Positions 26,482 through 35,295 of a DNA stretch of 62,650 nt are shown in pieces. The DNA comes from an uncultured Eubacteriales bacterium (lineage in GTDB: Bacteria > Bacillota > Clostridia > Oscillospirales > Oscillospiraceae): NCBI GenBank assembly GCA_900544975.1, contig UQXI01000013.1:1-62650 (forward strand). Direction: 5' to 3'. Each line of letters begins with the position of its first letter. Within the stretch, counting starts at the first letter, position 1. The position numbers and the translations under genes were made by a program. Below the pieces are notes generated by a model. The model had not been told where the DNA came from. It searched no databases and worked only from the letters and a program-made list of their open reading frames with translations.

Positions 26482-27164
26482 GGGCGGTGCAGGGACTTTT
26501 GGAGTTGCTCTTTCCCCGCAAGTGCGTCTTCTGCGGCAGGCTCTTGGACAGGGAGGAGACGGACCTGTGCCGTGGCTGCCGCCGGGATGTACCGGTGTTT
26601 TCCCCGGGGCGTCGGTCCATTCCCTTTGTGAGCGCCTGGACGGCTGCTTATTGCTATGAAGGCCTGGTCCGCGATTCTCTTCTGCGGTTTAAGTTTGGGG
26701 GCCGTGAGAGCTATGCGGCGGCCTATGGCAGGGCCTTGGCAGCCCGGATTCAGGAGGAACTGGAGGGCGAGTTTGACCTTCTGACCTACGTTCCGGTGAG
26801 CGCCCGCCGCCGGTTCCACCGGGGCTATGACCAGGTCCGGCTGTTGGCCGGAGCGGTGGGCCGGGAGTTGGGTCAAAAGCCAGTCCGGACCCTCAGGAAG
26901 CGCCGTCACAATTCTGCCCAATCCTCCCTTTCGGGGCGGGAGCAGCGGCGCGCCAATGTGCTGGGGGCCTACCAAGCGGTGGGGCCCGATGCATGGGCGG
27001 GCAAGCGGATTTTGATTTTGGACGATATCATCACCACCGGCGCCACCGTTTCCGAGTGCGCCAGAGTGTTGCAGACCGCTGGCGCAGCCAAAGTTCTGTG
27101 CGCGGCGGTGGCGGCCCGCAAAGGTGGGCCAAAGGAACTTGACAATATGGGAGATACACCATGA
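26478..27164 (+). CDS. comF: ComF-family phosphoribosyltransferase-like protein
   Basis: Cytosolic protein of 228 residues. The N-terminus holds a four-Cys zinc site (C16, C19, C31, C34: CVFCG and CRGC), the centre YVPVSARRRFHRGYDQ, and the C-terminal part the PRPP-binding loop ILILDDIITTGATVSE (about 172-187), all typical of ComF. In naturally competent bacteria ComF is needed for DNA uptake or for handling incoming strands; in most Firmicutes its role is less clear. It overlaps recD2 (ATGA) and mreB (ATGA), so all are cotranslated. Confidence 0.93.
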   Translation: MRAVQGLLELLFPRKCVFCGRLLDREETDLCRGCRRDVPVFSPGRRSIPFVSAWTAAYCYEGLVRDSLLRFKFGGRESYAAAYGRALAARIQEELEGEFDLLTYVPVSARRRFHRGYDQVRLLAGAVGRELGQKPVRTLRKRRHNSAQSSLSGREQRRANVLGAYQAVGPDAWAGKRILILDDIITTGATVSECARVLQTAGAAKVLCAAVAARKGGPKELDNMGDTP

Positions 27165-28192
27165 AAATACTTTCCAGAGATTTGGGTGTGGATTTGGGGA
27201 CGGCCAATATTTTGGTCTATGCCGACGGCAAGGGGGTGGTCCTGCGGGAGCCCTCTGTGGTGGCGGTGGACAAGAATACCGGTAAGATTTTGCAGGTTGG
27301 CGCGGCTGCCCGGAATATGTTGGGGCGGACGCCGGGTAATGTGGTGGCCATGCGGCCCCTTCTGGGCGGTGTGATTTCCGACTATGAGATGACCCAGCGG
27401 ATGTTGGCCCAGTTTTTCCGGAAGGCTTCCCGCCACGGGTTGTTTAAGCCCCGGGTCATCGTCAGCGTACCCAGCAGCATCACCGAGGTGGAAGAGCGGG
27501 CGGTGATTGGCGCCGCCATGGAAGCCGGGGCCCGCCGGGTCTACCTCATTGAGGAGCCTTTGGCCGCCGCCTTGGGGGCCAATCTGGACATTGCCGGTCC
27601 CGGCGGCCACATGGTGGTGGACATTGGCGGCGGCACCACCGATGTGGCGGTGCTGTCCATGAATGCGGTGGCCGTGTCGTCGTCCACCAAGACGGCAGGC
27701 GATGCGTTCGACCAGGCAATCATTCGCTATGCCCGGCGCAAACACGGCATCATTTTGGGGGAAAATGCGGCGGAAGAGGTGAAGCTGTCCATCGGCTGCG
27801 TCTACCCCCGGCCAGAGAACGCCAGTATGCTGGTGAAGGGTCGGGACCTGCGCACTGGGCTGCCCAAGGAGTTTACGCTTCAGGCAGAGGAGATCCTGGA
27901 GGCGCTAAAACGGCCTGTCCGGCAGATTTTGGATGAAATTTTTGCGGTGCTGGAGCAGACGCCCCCAGAGCTGGTGGCGGATTTGGCCCAGAACGGAATT
28001 GTACTCACAGGGGGCGGCAGCTTGATCTGGGGCATGGATCAGCTGATTCGGGAGCGGACAGAGCTTCCCTGCACGGTGGCGGATGATGCAGACTCTTGCG
28101 TGGCCTATGGCTGCGGCAAAAGCCTGTCCTGGATCAATCACATGCAGGAGGGGCCCATCCACCTGGCTCGTCGCCGGCTGATGAAAGACTGA
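27161..28192 (+). CDS. mreB: MreB/Mbl-type actin-like cell shape protein
   Basis: Bacterial actin of 343 residues that guides peptidoglycan synthesis along the rod. Nucleotide-binding signatures are complete: DLGVDLGTANILVY (phosphate 1, 7-20), VDIGGGTTDVAVLS (phosphate 2) and ITGG-like VLTGGGSLIWGMD (adenosine). The N-terminus is close to that of Mbl/MreB. It lies behind comF with an ATGA overlap and is not in the usual mreBCD cluster, which suggests a paralogue (Mbl or MreBH type); mreC and mreD are absent from the window. The next gene, GT4-CsaB, starts 64 bases later and may be co-transcribed. Confidence 0.92.
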   Translation: MKILSRDLGVDLGTANILVYADGKGVVLREPSVVAVDKNTGKILQVGAAARNMLGRTPGNVVAMRPLLGGVISDYEMTQRMLAQFFRKASRHGLFKPRVIVSVPSSITEVEERAVIGAAMEAGARRVYLIEEPLAAALGANLDIAGPGGHMVVDIGGGTTDVAVLSMNAVAVSSSTKTAGDAFDQAIIRYARRKHGIILGENAAEEVKLSIGCVYPRPENASMLVKGRDLRTGLPKEFTLQAEEILEALKRPVRQILDEIFAVLEQTPPELVADLAQNGIVLTGGGSLIWGMDQLIRERTELPCTVADDADSCVAYGCGKSLSWINHMQEGPIHLARRRLMKD

Positions 28193-28256
28193 GATTGGAC
28201 GGGGACATTGGAGATACGTTTATGAGATCAAGCCCACACGGGGCAGAGGAATATTT

Positions 28257-30497
28257 ATGAAAGTCATACATTTGATATCCGGCGGTGATGTGGGTGGCGC
28301 AAAGACGCACGTGCTGTCTTTGCTGCAAGGCCTGTGCCAGGAGCACCAGGTGTTGTTGGTGTGCTTTATAGAAGGTCCGTTTGCCCAAGAGGCTCGGGAG
28401 ATGGGAATTCCCACCCAGGTGTTGTCTGGCTGGAACATTCCCCGGGTGATGCGCTGCCTGGAAGCGGTGATTCAGCAGCAGCAGTTCCAACTCATCCACT
28501 GTCACGGCTCCCGCGCCAATCTGATGGGGTATCTGCTGAAGCGGCGGCTCCATGTGCCGGTGATCACGACGGTCCACAGCGACCCCAAGCTGGACTATTT
28601 GGGCCGCCCTCTGAGCAACCTCACCTACGGAGCCGCCAACCGGGCGGCGCTGCGGCGGCTGGACAACTGGGTTTGCGTCTCAGGCCAGCTGCGGGATATG
28701 CTAATAGATGGCGGCGTGGACCCCAGAGCCACCTTTGTCATCAACAACGGCGTGGATTTTTCCCATATTCATGCGCCGCTCACGAGAGAGGCGTTTTGGA
28801 AGACCCATGGTCTGGCTGTGGAGCCGGATTCTGTGGTCTTTGGGATTGCGGCCCGGATTTCGCCGGTGAAGGACATTGCTTCCCTCATTCGCGCCTTTGC
28901 CGGGGCAGTGGCCCAGGCGCCGAGCATCCGCCTGGCCATTGCAGGCGATGGAGAGCAGCGCAAAGAGCTGGAGCAGCTGGCCGGAAAGCTCTGCCCGGCG
29001 GGAACCGTGGCGTTTTTGGGCTGGCTCAGTGACACGGACAGCTTTTACAATGCGCTGGATGTGAATATGCTGACCTCCCTGTCAGAGGGCTTGCCCTATG
29101 CCATCCCAGAGGGCGCCCGGATGCACTGCGCCACCATTGCCACCTGCGTGGGTGCGGTTTCCCGCATTGTGATCGATGGGGAGACGGGATTTTTGGTGCA
29201 GCCTGGGGATGTGGAAGCTCTGACGGAGCGGATGCTCCGCCTCGTCCGGGACAGCGCTCTGCGGAAGAAGCTGGGGCAGGCCATTTTTGAAAAGGTCAAG
29301 CGGGAGTTCTCCATTGATGCCACCGTCCGAACCCAGGTGGAGATCTATGAGACCATTTTGCGCCGTCTCCGGCAGGAGGCCGGGAAGAAACACGGCGTCC
29401 TCATCTGCGGGGCGTATGGCAATGGCAACGTGGGAGACGAGACCATTTTGGAGGCCATTCTGCAGCAGCTGCGGGATCATGATGGGGATGTCCCGGTCTG
29501 CGTGATGTCCAAGACGCCCCGTCGGACGGCCCGCCAGGTGCAGGCGGCCAGCGTCTATACGTTTCGGCTGTTTCAGGTTCGCCGTCAATTAAAACAGGCG
29601 AAGCTGTTCATTGGTGGCGGCGGCAGCCTGATTCAGAATGCCACCAGCAACCGGTCCCTGTGGTTCTATCTCTACTGCATCTGGGCGGCCCACAGGGCGG
29701 GATGTCAGGTGATGATGTACGGGTGCGGCATTGGGCCGGTGAAACGAGGGCTGAACCGGAAATTGGCGGCAAAAGCGCTGAACGCCTGCGTCGATCTCAT
29801 TGCCCTGCGTGACCCGGACTCCAAAACAGAGCTGGAAAAGCTGGGGGTGACCCGGCCGGAGTGCCACGTGACGGCAGACCCGGCCCTCCTTCAGACGGTG
29901 ACGGCAGCTGCGGAAGAGCACTATGCCCGCTACCGCAAGGAAGCGGGCCTGACAGAGGGAGGCACATACTGCCTGTTCGCCCTGCGGCCCTGGGGGCCGG
30001 TGAAACACCGCCTGGAGGCCTTTGCCGCTGCCGCAGAGTACGGATGGAACACCTATGGGATGACGCCGGTCTTTTTCCTGCTGGAGCCGGACAAAGACCG
30101 GGAGATCACTCAGGCAGTGGCAGAGCGGATTTCCTGCCCCAAGCTGCTTTTGCCGCCTGTGGCTGACGGGGGTGTGATCTGTGCGCTGATGCGGGATATG
30201 CGTATGGTGGTTTCCATGCGTCTGCACGCCCTGATTTTCGCCGCCGGGCAGGGGGTTCCTGTGGTGGGAGTTTCCTATGATCCCAAAGTCAGCGGCTTTA
30301 TGGACTATTTGGGGCAGGCGAATTATGTCAGTGTGGAAGAAGTGACTGGCAGCGCCTTGTGTCAGTGTATGGACCGTGCGGCCACCAGCGGCTTGGCAGA
30401 GGCGGAGACAGTCGGCCGCCTGCGGGATCTGGCAAAACAGAACGGGGATTTCGCCTGGCGGTTTTTGCAAGAAGCACCGGAGCAGGGGCTTTCGTAA
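28257..30497 (+). CDS. csaB: Fused GT4 glycosyltransferase and CsaB polysaccharide pyruvyltransferase
   Basis: A 746-residue two-enzyme protein. Residues 1-375 are a GT-B glycosyltransferase of family 4: GGDVGGAKTH nucleotide-sugar loop, IAARISPVKDI hinge, and the SLSEGLPYAIPEGARMH E-x7-E-type region. Residues 380-746 are a CsaB pyruvyltransferase: GAYGNGNVGDETILEAIL, KLFIGGGGSLIQNATSNRS and the His-rich VVSMRLHALIFAAGQGVP. CsaB adds ketal pyruvate to the secondary wall polymer that anchors S-layer proteins. In most Firmicutes these are separate genes. The frame is continuous with no sign of sequencing error at the junction. Position next to an mreB paralogue and near a TagA-type gene supports cell-wall polymer synthesis. 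Acceptor inferred. Confidence 0.88.
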   Translation: MKVIHLISGGDVGGAKTHVLSLLQGLCQEHQVLLVCFIEGPFAQEAREMGIPTQVLSGWNIPRVMRCLEAVIQQQQFQLIHCHGSRANLMGYLLKRRLHVPVITTVHSDPKLDYLGRPLSNLTYGAANRAALRRLDNWVCVSGQLRDMLIDGGVDPRATFVINNGVDFSHIHAPLTREAFWKTHGLAVEPDSVVFGIAARISPVKDIASLIRAFAGAVAQAPSIRLAIAGDGEQRKELEQLAGKLCPAGTVAFLGWLSDTDSFYNALDVNMLTSLSEGLPYAIPEGARMHCATIATCVGAVSRIVIDGETGFLVQPGDVEALTERMLRLVRDSALRKKLGQAIFEKVKREFSIDATVRTQVEIYETILRRLRQEAGKKHGVLICGAYGNGNVGDETILEAILQQLRDHDGDVPVCVMSKTPRRTARQVQAASVYTFRLFQVRRQLKQAKLFIGGGGSLIQNATSNRSLWFYLYCIWAAHRAGCQVMMYGCGIGPVKRGLNRKLAAKALNACVDLIALRDPDSKTELEKLGVTRPECHVTADPALLQTVTAAAEEHYARYRKEAGLTEGGTYCLFALRPWGPVKHRLEAFAAAAEYGWNTYGMTPVFFLLEPDKDREITQAVAERISCPKLLLPPVADGGVICALMRDMRMVVSMRLHALIFAAGQGVPVVGVSYDPKVSGFMDYLGQANYVSVEEVTGSALCQCMDRAATSGLAEAETVGRLRDLAKQNGDFAWRFLQEAPEQGLS

Positions 30498-30510
30498 AGA
30501 GAAACTATGA

Positions 30511-30615
30511 GGGGCCTGTTGCAGGGCGGGAGCGTTGAGAGACTGCCGCCTGCGGGATATGACGCCATATCCCGCAGGGGCGAGTCAAAACTCGCCCGCT
30601 ATTGCAACAGGCCCC
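30511..30615. repeat. Nested palindromic repeat element behind csaB
   Basis: Outer 13-bp perfect inverted repeat GGGGCCTGTTGCA (30511-30523) / TGCAACAGGCCCC (30603-30615). Inside are two further hairpins, CCTGCGGGATATG-ACGC-CATATCCCGCAGG and GGGCGAGT-CAAA-ACTCGCCC. There is no T tract for a standard terminator, yet the element lies between two convergent genes and could end transcription in both directions. The nested form is that of a small dispersed repeat. Confidence 0.65.
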
Positions 30616-30620
30616 GACTG

Positions 30621-31484
30621 TCAGGTGGTGGGGCAGGTTTTATAGCCGCTTTCTGTGGAACAGTTGCCTGTGGAGCAGCTGCAGGGGGCGTCCTGGGAGC
30701 AGGAGCCGTCGCAGCCGCGAGGGAAGAACTGCTGCACCGGGAAGGCGATGCGGGAGAACATCTCGCAGGGATCCTCCGCACAGCCCAGGTTGTCGCAGCA
30801 TTCCTTGGTGGGGACGGAATAATCAAAGGTGGGGACCAACAGCTGGACGTCCCGCTCCAGCCGGATGATGGAGAACTGGCCCAGGGTGACGTACAGCCGG
30901 CGGCTCTCCCCAGAGAGAACCAGCTCATCGTCAAAGAGATTCCGGATGCCGGCGGGAAGCTGGTTGAGGCACGGCTCGCCGCAGGGGCAGTCGCATACTT
31001 CCCGGATGCGGGCAGAGAGAATCATGGGATCCAGAACCTCCACCACGGCGGTGGGATGGTTGAAGGAGCGGCGGGTCCGGCCGTCCATGTCGCCAAGGAC
31101 GGTATCGCTGGTGAAGATCTTGGCACAGCTGTCTTCTCCGCAGAGGACGGCCCGCTTGGAGAAGACCGCCAGGCCGCAGAGGGTGGCGGGTTTGGTTCCG
31201 CCCACAATGGCGTCCGCCAGAATCCGATAGTAGAATGTGATGTCAATGCAGTAATGGTTGCGGTTGAACGCTACAGGCTCAACATCAATGTAAGCGTATA
31301 CCAGCTCCGCACAGCGGGCCTTGGCCCCTGCAGAGGCATCCAGAAGCGCCTGGGATTCCCGGGTCAGGTAAACCCGCAGGTCCTCAATGCAGTCCTTGTC
31401 TCTGCAGCTGTCCGTCACTTTTCGGGTATGAATGCTGACGGCCTCCCGCAGGTCCTCGGGCCGGCAGGTCGATTGCTCAGACAT
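30621..31484 (-). CDS. Conserved Cys-rich protein of unknown function
   Basis: I do not recognise a characterised family. The 287-residue protein begins MSEQSTCRPEDLREAVSIHT, has a conserved-looking core (YIDVEPVAFNRNHYCIDITFYYRI, AVFSKRAVLCGEDSCAKIF) and a Cys-rich tail (CSCSTGNC...), with about twenty Cys in total, many as paired CxC or CxxC. No signal peptide or TM helix. The ATG at 31484 follows AGGAGG. The core looks like beta-strand-rich proteins found in spore-forming clostridia, so a spore coat or spore-assembly role is possible; a minus-strand CATAAAATG near 31552 faintly resembles a mother-cell sigma -10. This is inference only. Confidence 0.75.
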   Translation of the reverse strand: MSEQSTCRPEDLREAVSIHTRKVTDSCRDKDCIEDLRVYLTRESQALLDASAGAKARCAELVYAYIDVEPVAFNRNHYCIDITFYYRILADAIVGGTKPATLCGLAVFSKRAVLCGEDSCAKIFTSDTVLGDMDGRTRRSFNHPTAVVEVLDPMILSARIREVCDCPCGEPCLNQLPAGIRNLFDDELVLSGESRRLYVTLGQFSIIRLERDVQLLVPTFDYSVPTKECCDNLGCAEDPCEMFSRIAFPVQQFFPRGCDGSCSQDAPCSCSTGNCSTESGYKTCPTT

Positions 31485-31669
31485 ACGAAAACCTCCTGTT
31501 CTGTCATGGCCGGGGGATTCCCGGCAAAAGCAAGGTCTTGCTTTCAAATCATTTTATGCTGCTGCAGCCCGGCTGTGCAGGGGAAGCGGGAAAAAGGAGT
31601 TCGTCATGGACACTTTTCCCATCTTTGCTTTGATTTGATTGAGAAGTTCTGAAAATCCATGGGATCCAG

Positions 31670-31698
31670 TGGACAAATGGGAAAAAATATGGTAATCT
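31670..31698 (+). promoter_or_regulatory. Promoter ahead of the tagA-tmk operon
   Basis: TGGACA (31670-31675), 17-base spacer, TAATCT (31693-31698), 53 bases before the TTG start of the glycosyltransferase gene. Weak -10. Confidence 0.45.
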
Positions 31699-31750
31699 TT
31701 AACGAAGATACCCGTCCTACCGGCGGAGAGGAAAGAGCAGGTGTGCTTTT

Positions 31751-32493
31751 TTGAAAATAGATGTGATGGGCGTTCAGTTTGACAATGTCACCATGGAGCA
31801 GGCGCTGGACCGGGCGGAGATCCTGATGGAAGCCAAGGCAAGCGCCTATTGCGTGACGCCCAATGGGGAAATCGTCTGGGAAGCCATGCACGACGGTGCG
31901 TTTTTGGATATTTTAAATGGGGCGGATCTGGTCCTGCCGGACGGGGCTGGCGTGGTGATGGGGTCCCGGATTCTGGAGCGCCCGTTGCAGGAAAAGGTGG
32001 CGGGGATTGCCTTTGCCGAGGCCCTGGCACAGCGCCTGGCGGCCAAGGGCGGACGGCTGTATTTGCTGGGTGGGAAACCTGGCATCGCGGAGAAGGCGGC
32101 GGAACATCTCACGGCCAAGTATCCTGGCCTCGTCATCTGCGGCACGGCGGACGGCTACTTTCAGGATGAGGCCGCTGTGGTGGAGCGTGTGCACAAGGCC
32201 AGACCGGATGTGGTGTTGTGTGCTTGGGCGCGCCGAAGCAGGAGCGGTTTATGGCGGCGCACCAGCAGGAGCTTACCTGCGGCCTGATGATTGGCCTGGG
32301 TGGGAGCCTGGATGGCTTTGCCGGAGTGGTCAAGCGGGCGCCCCAGTGGATGATCCGGTGCAATCTGGAGTGGCTGTACCGGCTGCTCAAAGACCCGTCC
32401 CGCCTTGGCCGGATGATGCGCCTGCCCAAGTTCATACGCGCCTGCAAACAGCAGCGGCGTCTGGAGGAACAGGAAGGCGGACGACATGGGTAA
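31751..32493 (+). pseudogene. TagA/WecG/CpsF-family N-acetylmannosaminyltransferase, frameshifted
   Basis: The intact form would add ManNAc to undecaprenyl-PP-GlcNAc at the start of wall polymer synthesis. The N-terminal part (from the TTG at 31751) reads MKIDVMGVQFDNVTMEQALD, CVTPNGEIVWEAMHD, LPDGAGVVMGSRIL and LLGGKPGIAEKAAEHL, typical of GT26. At about 32218 the frame breaks: frame 1 goes on as a non-family tail and stops at 32287, while the expected CLGAPKQERFMAAH...GVGGSLD-like C-terminus (GLMIGLGGSLDGFAGVVKRAPQW) runs in the next frame to 32493. Restoring one base in GTGGTGTTG-TGTGC would rejoin both halves into about 247 residues, the normal length. It is either a recent one-base deletion or a sequence error. 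The stop overlaps the tmk start. Confidence 0.85.
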
Positions 32494-33154
32494 ACTGATT
32501 GTACTGGAGGGAACGGACGGATCCGGAAAGTCCACCCAGTTTGGCCTCCTGACCCAGGGACTGGAGGCAGAGGGGATGGCCTTTCGGAAGCTGGTGTTTC
32601 CCCAATATGCCGAGCCCTCATCCGCCCTCATCCGCATGTACCTGAATGGGGAGTTTGGCCAGCACCCGGGAGATGTGAACGCTTATGCCGCCACAGCATT
32701 CTATGCCGTGGACCGGTATGCCTCCTTCCAGAAGGTGTGGCGGAGGGAGTACGAGGCTGGAGGTCTCATTCTCTCTGACCGGTACACCACCTCCAATGCG
32801 GTGCACCAGGGCTCCAAATTGACGGGTGCGGAGCAAAGGGCGTATTTCCAATGGCTGGAGGAGTTCGAATATGGCCGCCTGGGACTGCCCAGGCCGGATT
32901 TGGTCATTTATTTGGATGTACCTACAGACTTGACCGAGATGATGCTCCGCAAGCGGGAGCAGGACACCCACACCCAGGGAGACATTCACGAGCAGGATCT
33001 GGCTTATCTGCGCCTGTGCCGGGAGACGGGACAGGCGGCGGCGGATTTCTTTGGCTGGCAGGTCATTTCCTGTGCCCGGGACGGCGCCATGCGTCCGGCC
33101 CAGGAGATCCATCAGGAAATTGACCGATTGGTTCGGATATGTTTGGAGGAGTGA
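32486..33154 (+). CDS. tmk: Thymidylate kinase
   Basis: Phosphorylates dTMP to dTDP for DNA synthesis. The 222-residue protein has the P-loop EGTDGSGKST (8-17), the DRY-type motif LSDRYTTSNAVHQ and the lid-containing region LRKREQDTHTQGDIHEQD. The sequence is somewhat diverged from the canonical TMK (LID and FPQY region differ), as in many Clostridia that annotate this gene as deoxynucleoside or thymidylate kinase. The ATG at 32486 overlaps the end of the tagA remnant by eight bases and has GGAGGAACAGGAAGGCGG before it. The DJ-1 gene starts five bases after its stop. Confidence 0.88.
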   Translation: MGKLIVLEGTDGSGKSTQFGLLTQGLEAEGMAFRKLVFPQYAEPSSALIRMYLNGEFGQHPGDVNAYAATAFYAVDRYASFQKVWRREYEAGGLILSDRYTTSNAVHQGSKLTGAEQRAYFQWLEEFEYGRLGLPRPDLVIYLDVPTDLTEMMLRKREQDTHTQGDIHEQDLAYLRLCRETGQAAADFFGWQVISCARDGAMRPAQEIHQEIDRLVRICLEE

Positions 33155-33159
33155 CGGAT

Positions 33160-33708
33160 ATGGTGTATATTGTATTGGGCAAAGGCTTTGAGGAAGTGGA
33201 GGCGGTCACTCCCGGGGACCTGCTCCGGCGGGCCGGGATAGAGACTGCCTATGTGGGCATCGACGGCCTGGAGGTGACCGGCGCCCATGGCATTGGGGTG
33301 CGGGCCGATCTTACCCCAGAGCAGATGGATTTGACCCGGCTGGATATGATTGTGTTGCCCGGCGGGTTGGGCGGTGTGGCGTCCATTCGCGGCTGCCGGC
33401 AGGTGATGGACGCCGTCCGGTTTGCCTATGACAACGGCAAATATGTGGCCGCCCTCTGCGCCGCTCCCACAATTTTGGCAGAGCTCCACATCACAGATGG
33501 GCGGGAGGCGGTCTGCTACCCCGACCCGGACCTGGCCGGGCAGATGCAGGCCTCCCGGTTCCGGCCAGAGGCGGCGGTGGTGCAGGATGGAACGGTGATT
33601 ACCGGCGCTTCGGCTGGCTGCGCCATCCCATTAGCTCTGGCGCTGGTGCAGGCGTTGAAGGGCGTAGAAGTCGCCCAGGCAGTGGCCAACCAGATTGTCA
33701 TCCGGTAA
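33160..33708 (+). CDS. DJ-1/PfpI (YajL-type) family protein
   Basis: Small cytosolic protein of 182 residues with the DJ-1 fold. The nucleophilic elbow AALCAAPTIL carries the conserved reactive C100; E14-type acidic residue in GFEEVEAV and GGLGGVASI loop fit the YajL/DJ-1 subgroup, proposed to act on glyoxal adducts or as a redox-sensitive chaperone. The ATG at 33160 has GGAGGA nine bases upstream; the frame opens earlier but MVYIVLGKGFEE is the family start. It lies in the tagA-tmk-mltG gene string. Confidence 0.9.
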   Translation: MVYIVLGKGFEEVEAVTPGDLLRRAGIETAYVGIDGLEVTGAHGIGVRADLTPEQMDLTRLDMIVLPGGLGGVASIRGCRQVMDAVRFAYDNGKYVAALCAAPTILAELHITDGREAVCYPDPDLAGQMQASRFRPEAAVVQDGTVITGASAGCAIPLALALVQALKGVEVAQAVANQIVIR

Positions 33709-33735
33709 AAACCGGTGAAAACAGGAGGATTACCC

Positions 33736-35295
33736 ATGCCAAAGCATGATCAATTTGACAAAAACCAGGAGGAAGGGTGGGATCCAGCGGAACTGGATAT
33801 CACCCAGATCCTGTCGGAAATCGAAGGCTATGAAGAGCTGGGGCCGGATCCGGCCGCCATGGATTATGATGGAATGACAGACCCGGCCATGGGAGATGTG
33901 GACCGGATCCTGCAGGATGCCCGGCGAGAGCTGGACGCAGGGCGGGAGGTACCCCAGGAAATGAACGACCTGGACGACCCCTCTGCCGGGGCAGAGTTCC
34001 GGGATCAGGAGTACCGGGATGCGTTCGATGAGGGCTTCGAACGGGCATTTCAGGAGGAACCCGGCCAAGAGCCACCGGAGACGCTGCCTGCTTCCGGCGG
34101 AGCCCGGCGGCGGCGGAGAAAATCCGGCAGACCGGCCATGAAGAAAAAGGGAACGGGGTTTTTGGGGATTCCCCATTTTCTCAGCTCTTTGATTTTGTGC
34201 GGCATCATATTGGCGGTATGTGTGACCCTGTCCCGGGTGGTATGGCTCTGGGCGGACGACGTGTTGGCCCTGACCAAAGAGGAAAAGGTGGTCACGGTGA
34301 CCATTGCGGATACGGACACCATGGAGCAGATCACCCAGAAGCTGGCGGATGCGGGGTTGGTCCGCTATCCCCGGCTGTTCAACTTCTACAGCGATTTGAC
34401 CGGCGCGCGGGAGAAGATCAGCGCGGGCACCTTCCAGCTGAACTGTATGTATGACTACCACGCCATGGTAGACGCCCTGGGCCGCTCCTCGTCGGACCGA
34501 AAGGTTGTGACGGTGACCATCCCCGAGGGATATGAATGCAGGCAGATTTTTGCACTGCTGGAGAAAAACGCGGTTTGTACGGCGGAAGAGCTGCAGGAAG
34601 CGGCTCAGCATGGAGATTTGGGGGAGTTCTGGTTCCTGAGGGATGTAAAACGGGATAGTCCCAACTGCCTGGAGGGGTTCCTCTTCCCAGATACCTATGA
34701 ATTTTATACTTCCGACGATCCGGAGCGGGTCCTGCGGAAGTTGCTGCGGAATTTTGGCTACCGCTTTAACGAGGATATGGAAGGGGACCTGACGGCGCTC
34801 AATGGCTGGTTGAAGGAGCGGCTGTCTTCCTTCGGGTATTCGGAAGAAGAGATTCGGACCCGGTATCTGTCCATTCGGGACTTGGTGACCATCGCCTCCA
34901 TGATCGAGCGGGAGACGGCTGGCTCTGGGGAGAGCGGGAAAATTGCTTCTGTCATCTACAACCGGCTGTGTGATCCGGCCTATCCGTATCTGAACATCGA
35001 TGCAACCATCCAATATGCCCTGGGGGAGAGAAAGGCCAATCTGAGCTACGCCGATCTCCAGATTGACAGCCCCTATAACACTTATACCAATCCCGGTCTG
35101 CCAGCCGGGCCCATTGCCAACCCCGGTCTCAACAGTTTGAAGGCGGCCCTGCATCCGGCGGATACCAGCTACTATTTCTATGCGCTGGATGAGGATGGCA
35201 CCCACCACTTCTCTGAAACGGCGGAGGAGCACGAGCAATTTCTGGAGAATTTACGAAATGGAAGAGACGACGATGACGAGACCCAGGAGCCTTGA
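33736..35295 (+). CDS. mltG: Endolytic murein transglycosylase MltG
   Basis: Membrane enzyme that cuts nascent glycan strands and so sets their length. The 519-residue protein has an unusually long, acidic cytosolic N-terminus (about 1-125), a basic patch RRRRRKSGR, one TM helix near 150-172, a LysM-like domain (VVTVTIADTDTMEQITQKLADAGL) and the YceG catalytic domain with the essential Glu in ASMIERETA (about 391) and the substrate loop SPYNTYTNPGLPAGPIANPG. The ATG at 33736 follows AGGAGGA. The start of the U32 peptidase lies inside its end. The N-terminal extension is common in Clostridia and may bind other wall proteins. Confidence 0.94.
   Translation: MPKHDQFDKNQEEGWDPAELDITQILSEIEGYEELGPDPAAMDYDGMTDPAMGDVDRILQDARRELDAGREVPQEMNDLDDPSAGAEFRDQEYRDAFDEGFERAFQEEPGQEPPETLPASGGARRRRRKSGRPAMKKKGTGFLGIPHFLSSLILCGIILAVCVTLSRVVWLWADDVLALTKEEKVVTVTIADTDTMEQITQKLADAGLVRYPRLFNFYSDLTGAREKISAGTFQLNCMYDYHAMVDALGRSSSDRKVVTVTIPEGYECRQIFALLEKNAVCTAEELQEAAQHGDLGEFWFLRDVKRDSPNCLEGFLFPDTYEFYTSDDPERVLRKLLRNFGYRFNEDMEGDLTALNGWLKERLSSFGYSEEEIRTRYLSIRDLVTIASMIERETAGSGESGKIASVIYNRLCDPAYPYLNIDATIQYALGERKANLSYADLQIDSPYNTYTNPGLPAGPIANPGLNSLKAALHPADTSYYFYALDEDGTHHFSETAEEHEQFLENLRNGRDDDDETQEP

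Noticed and set aside
32218..32493. Independent small gene starting at the GTG at 32218
   Set aside because: Its sequence is the C-terminal half of the TagA family continued in another frame, without its own ribosome binding site; a frameshift is the simpler reading.
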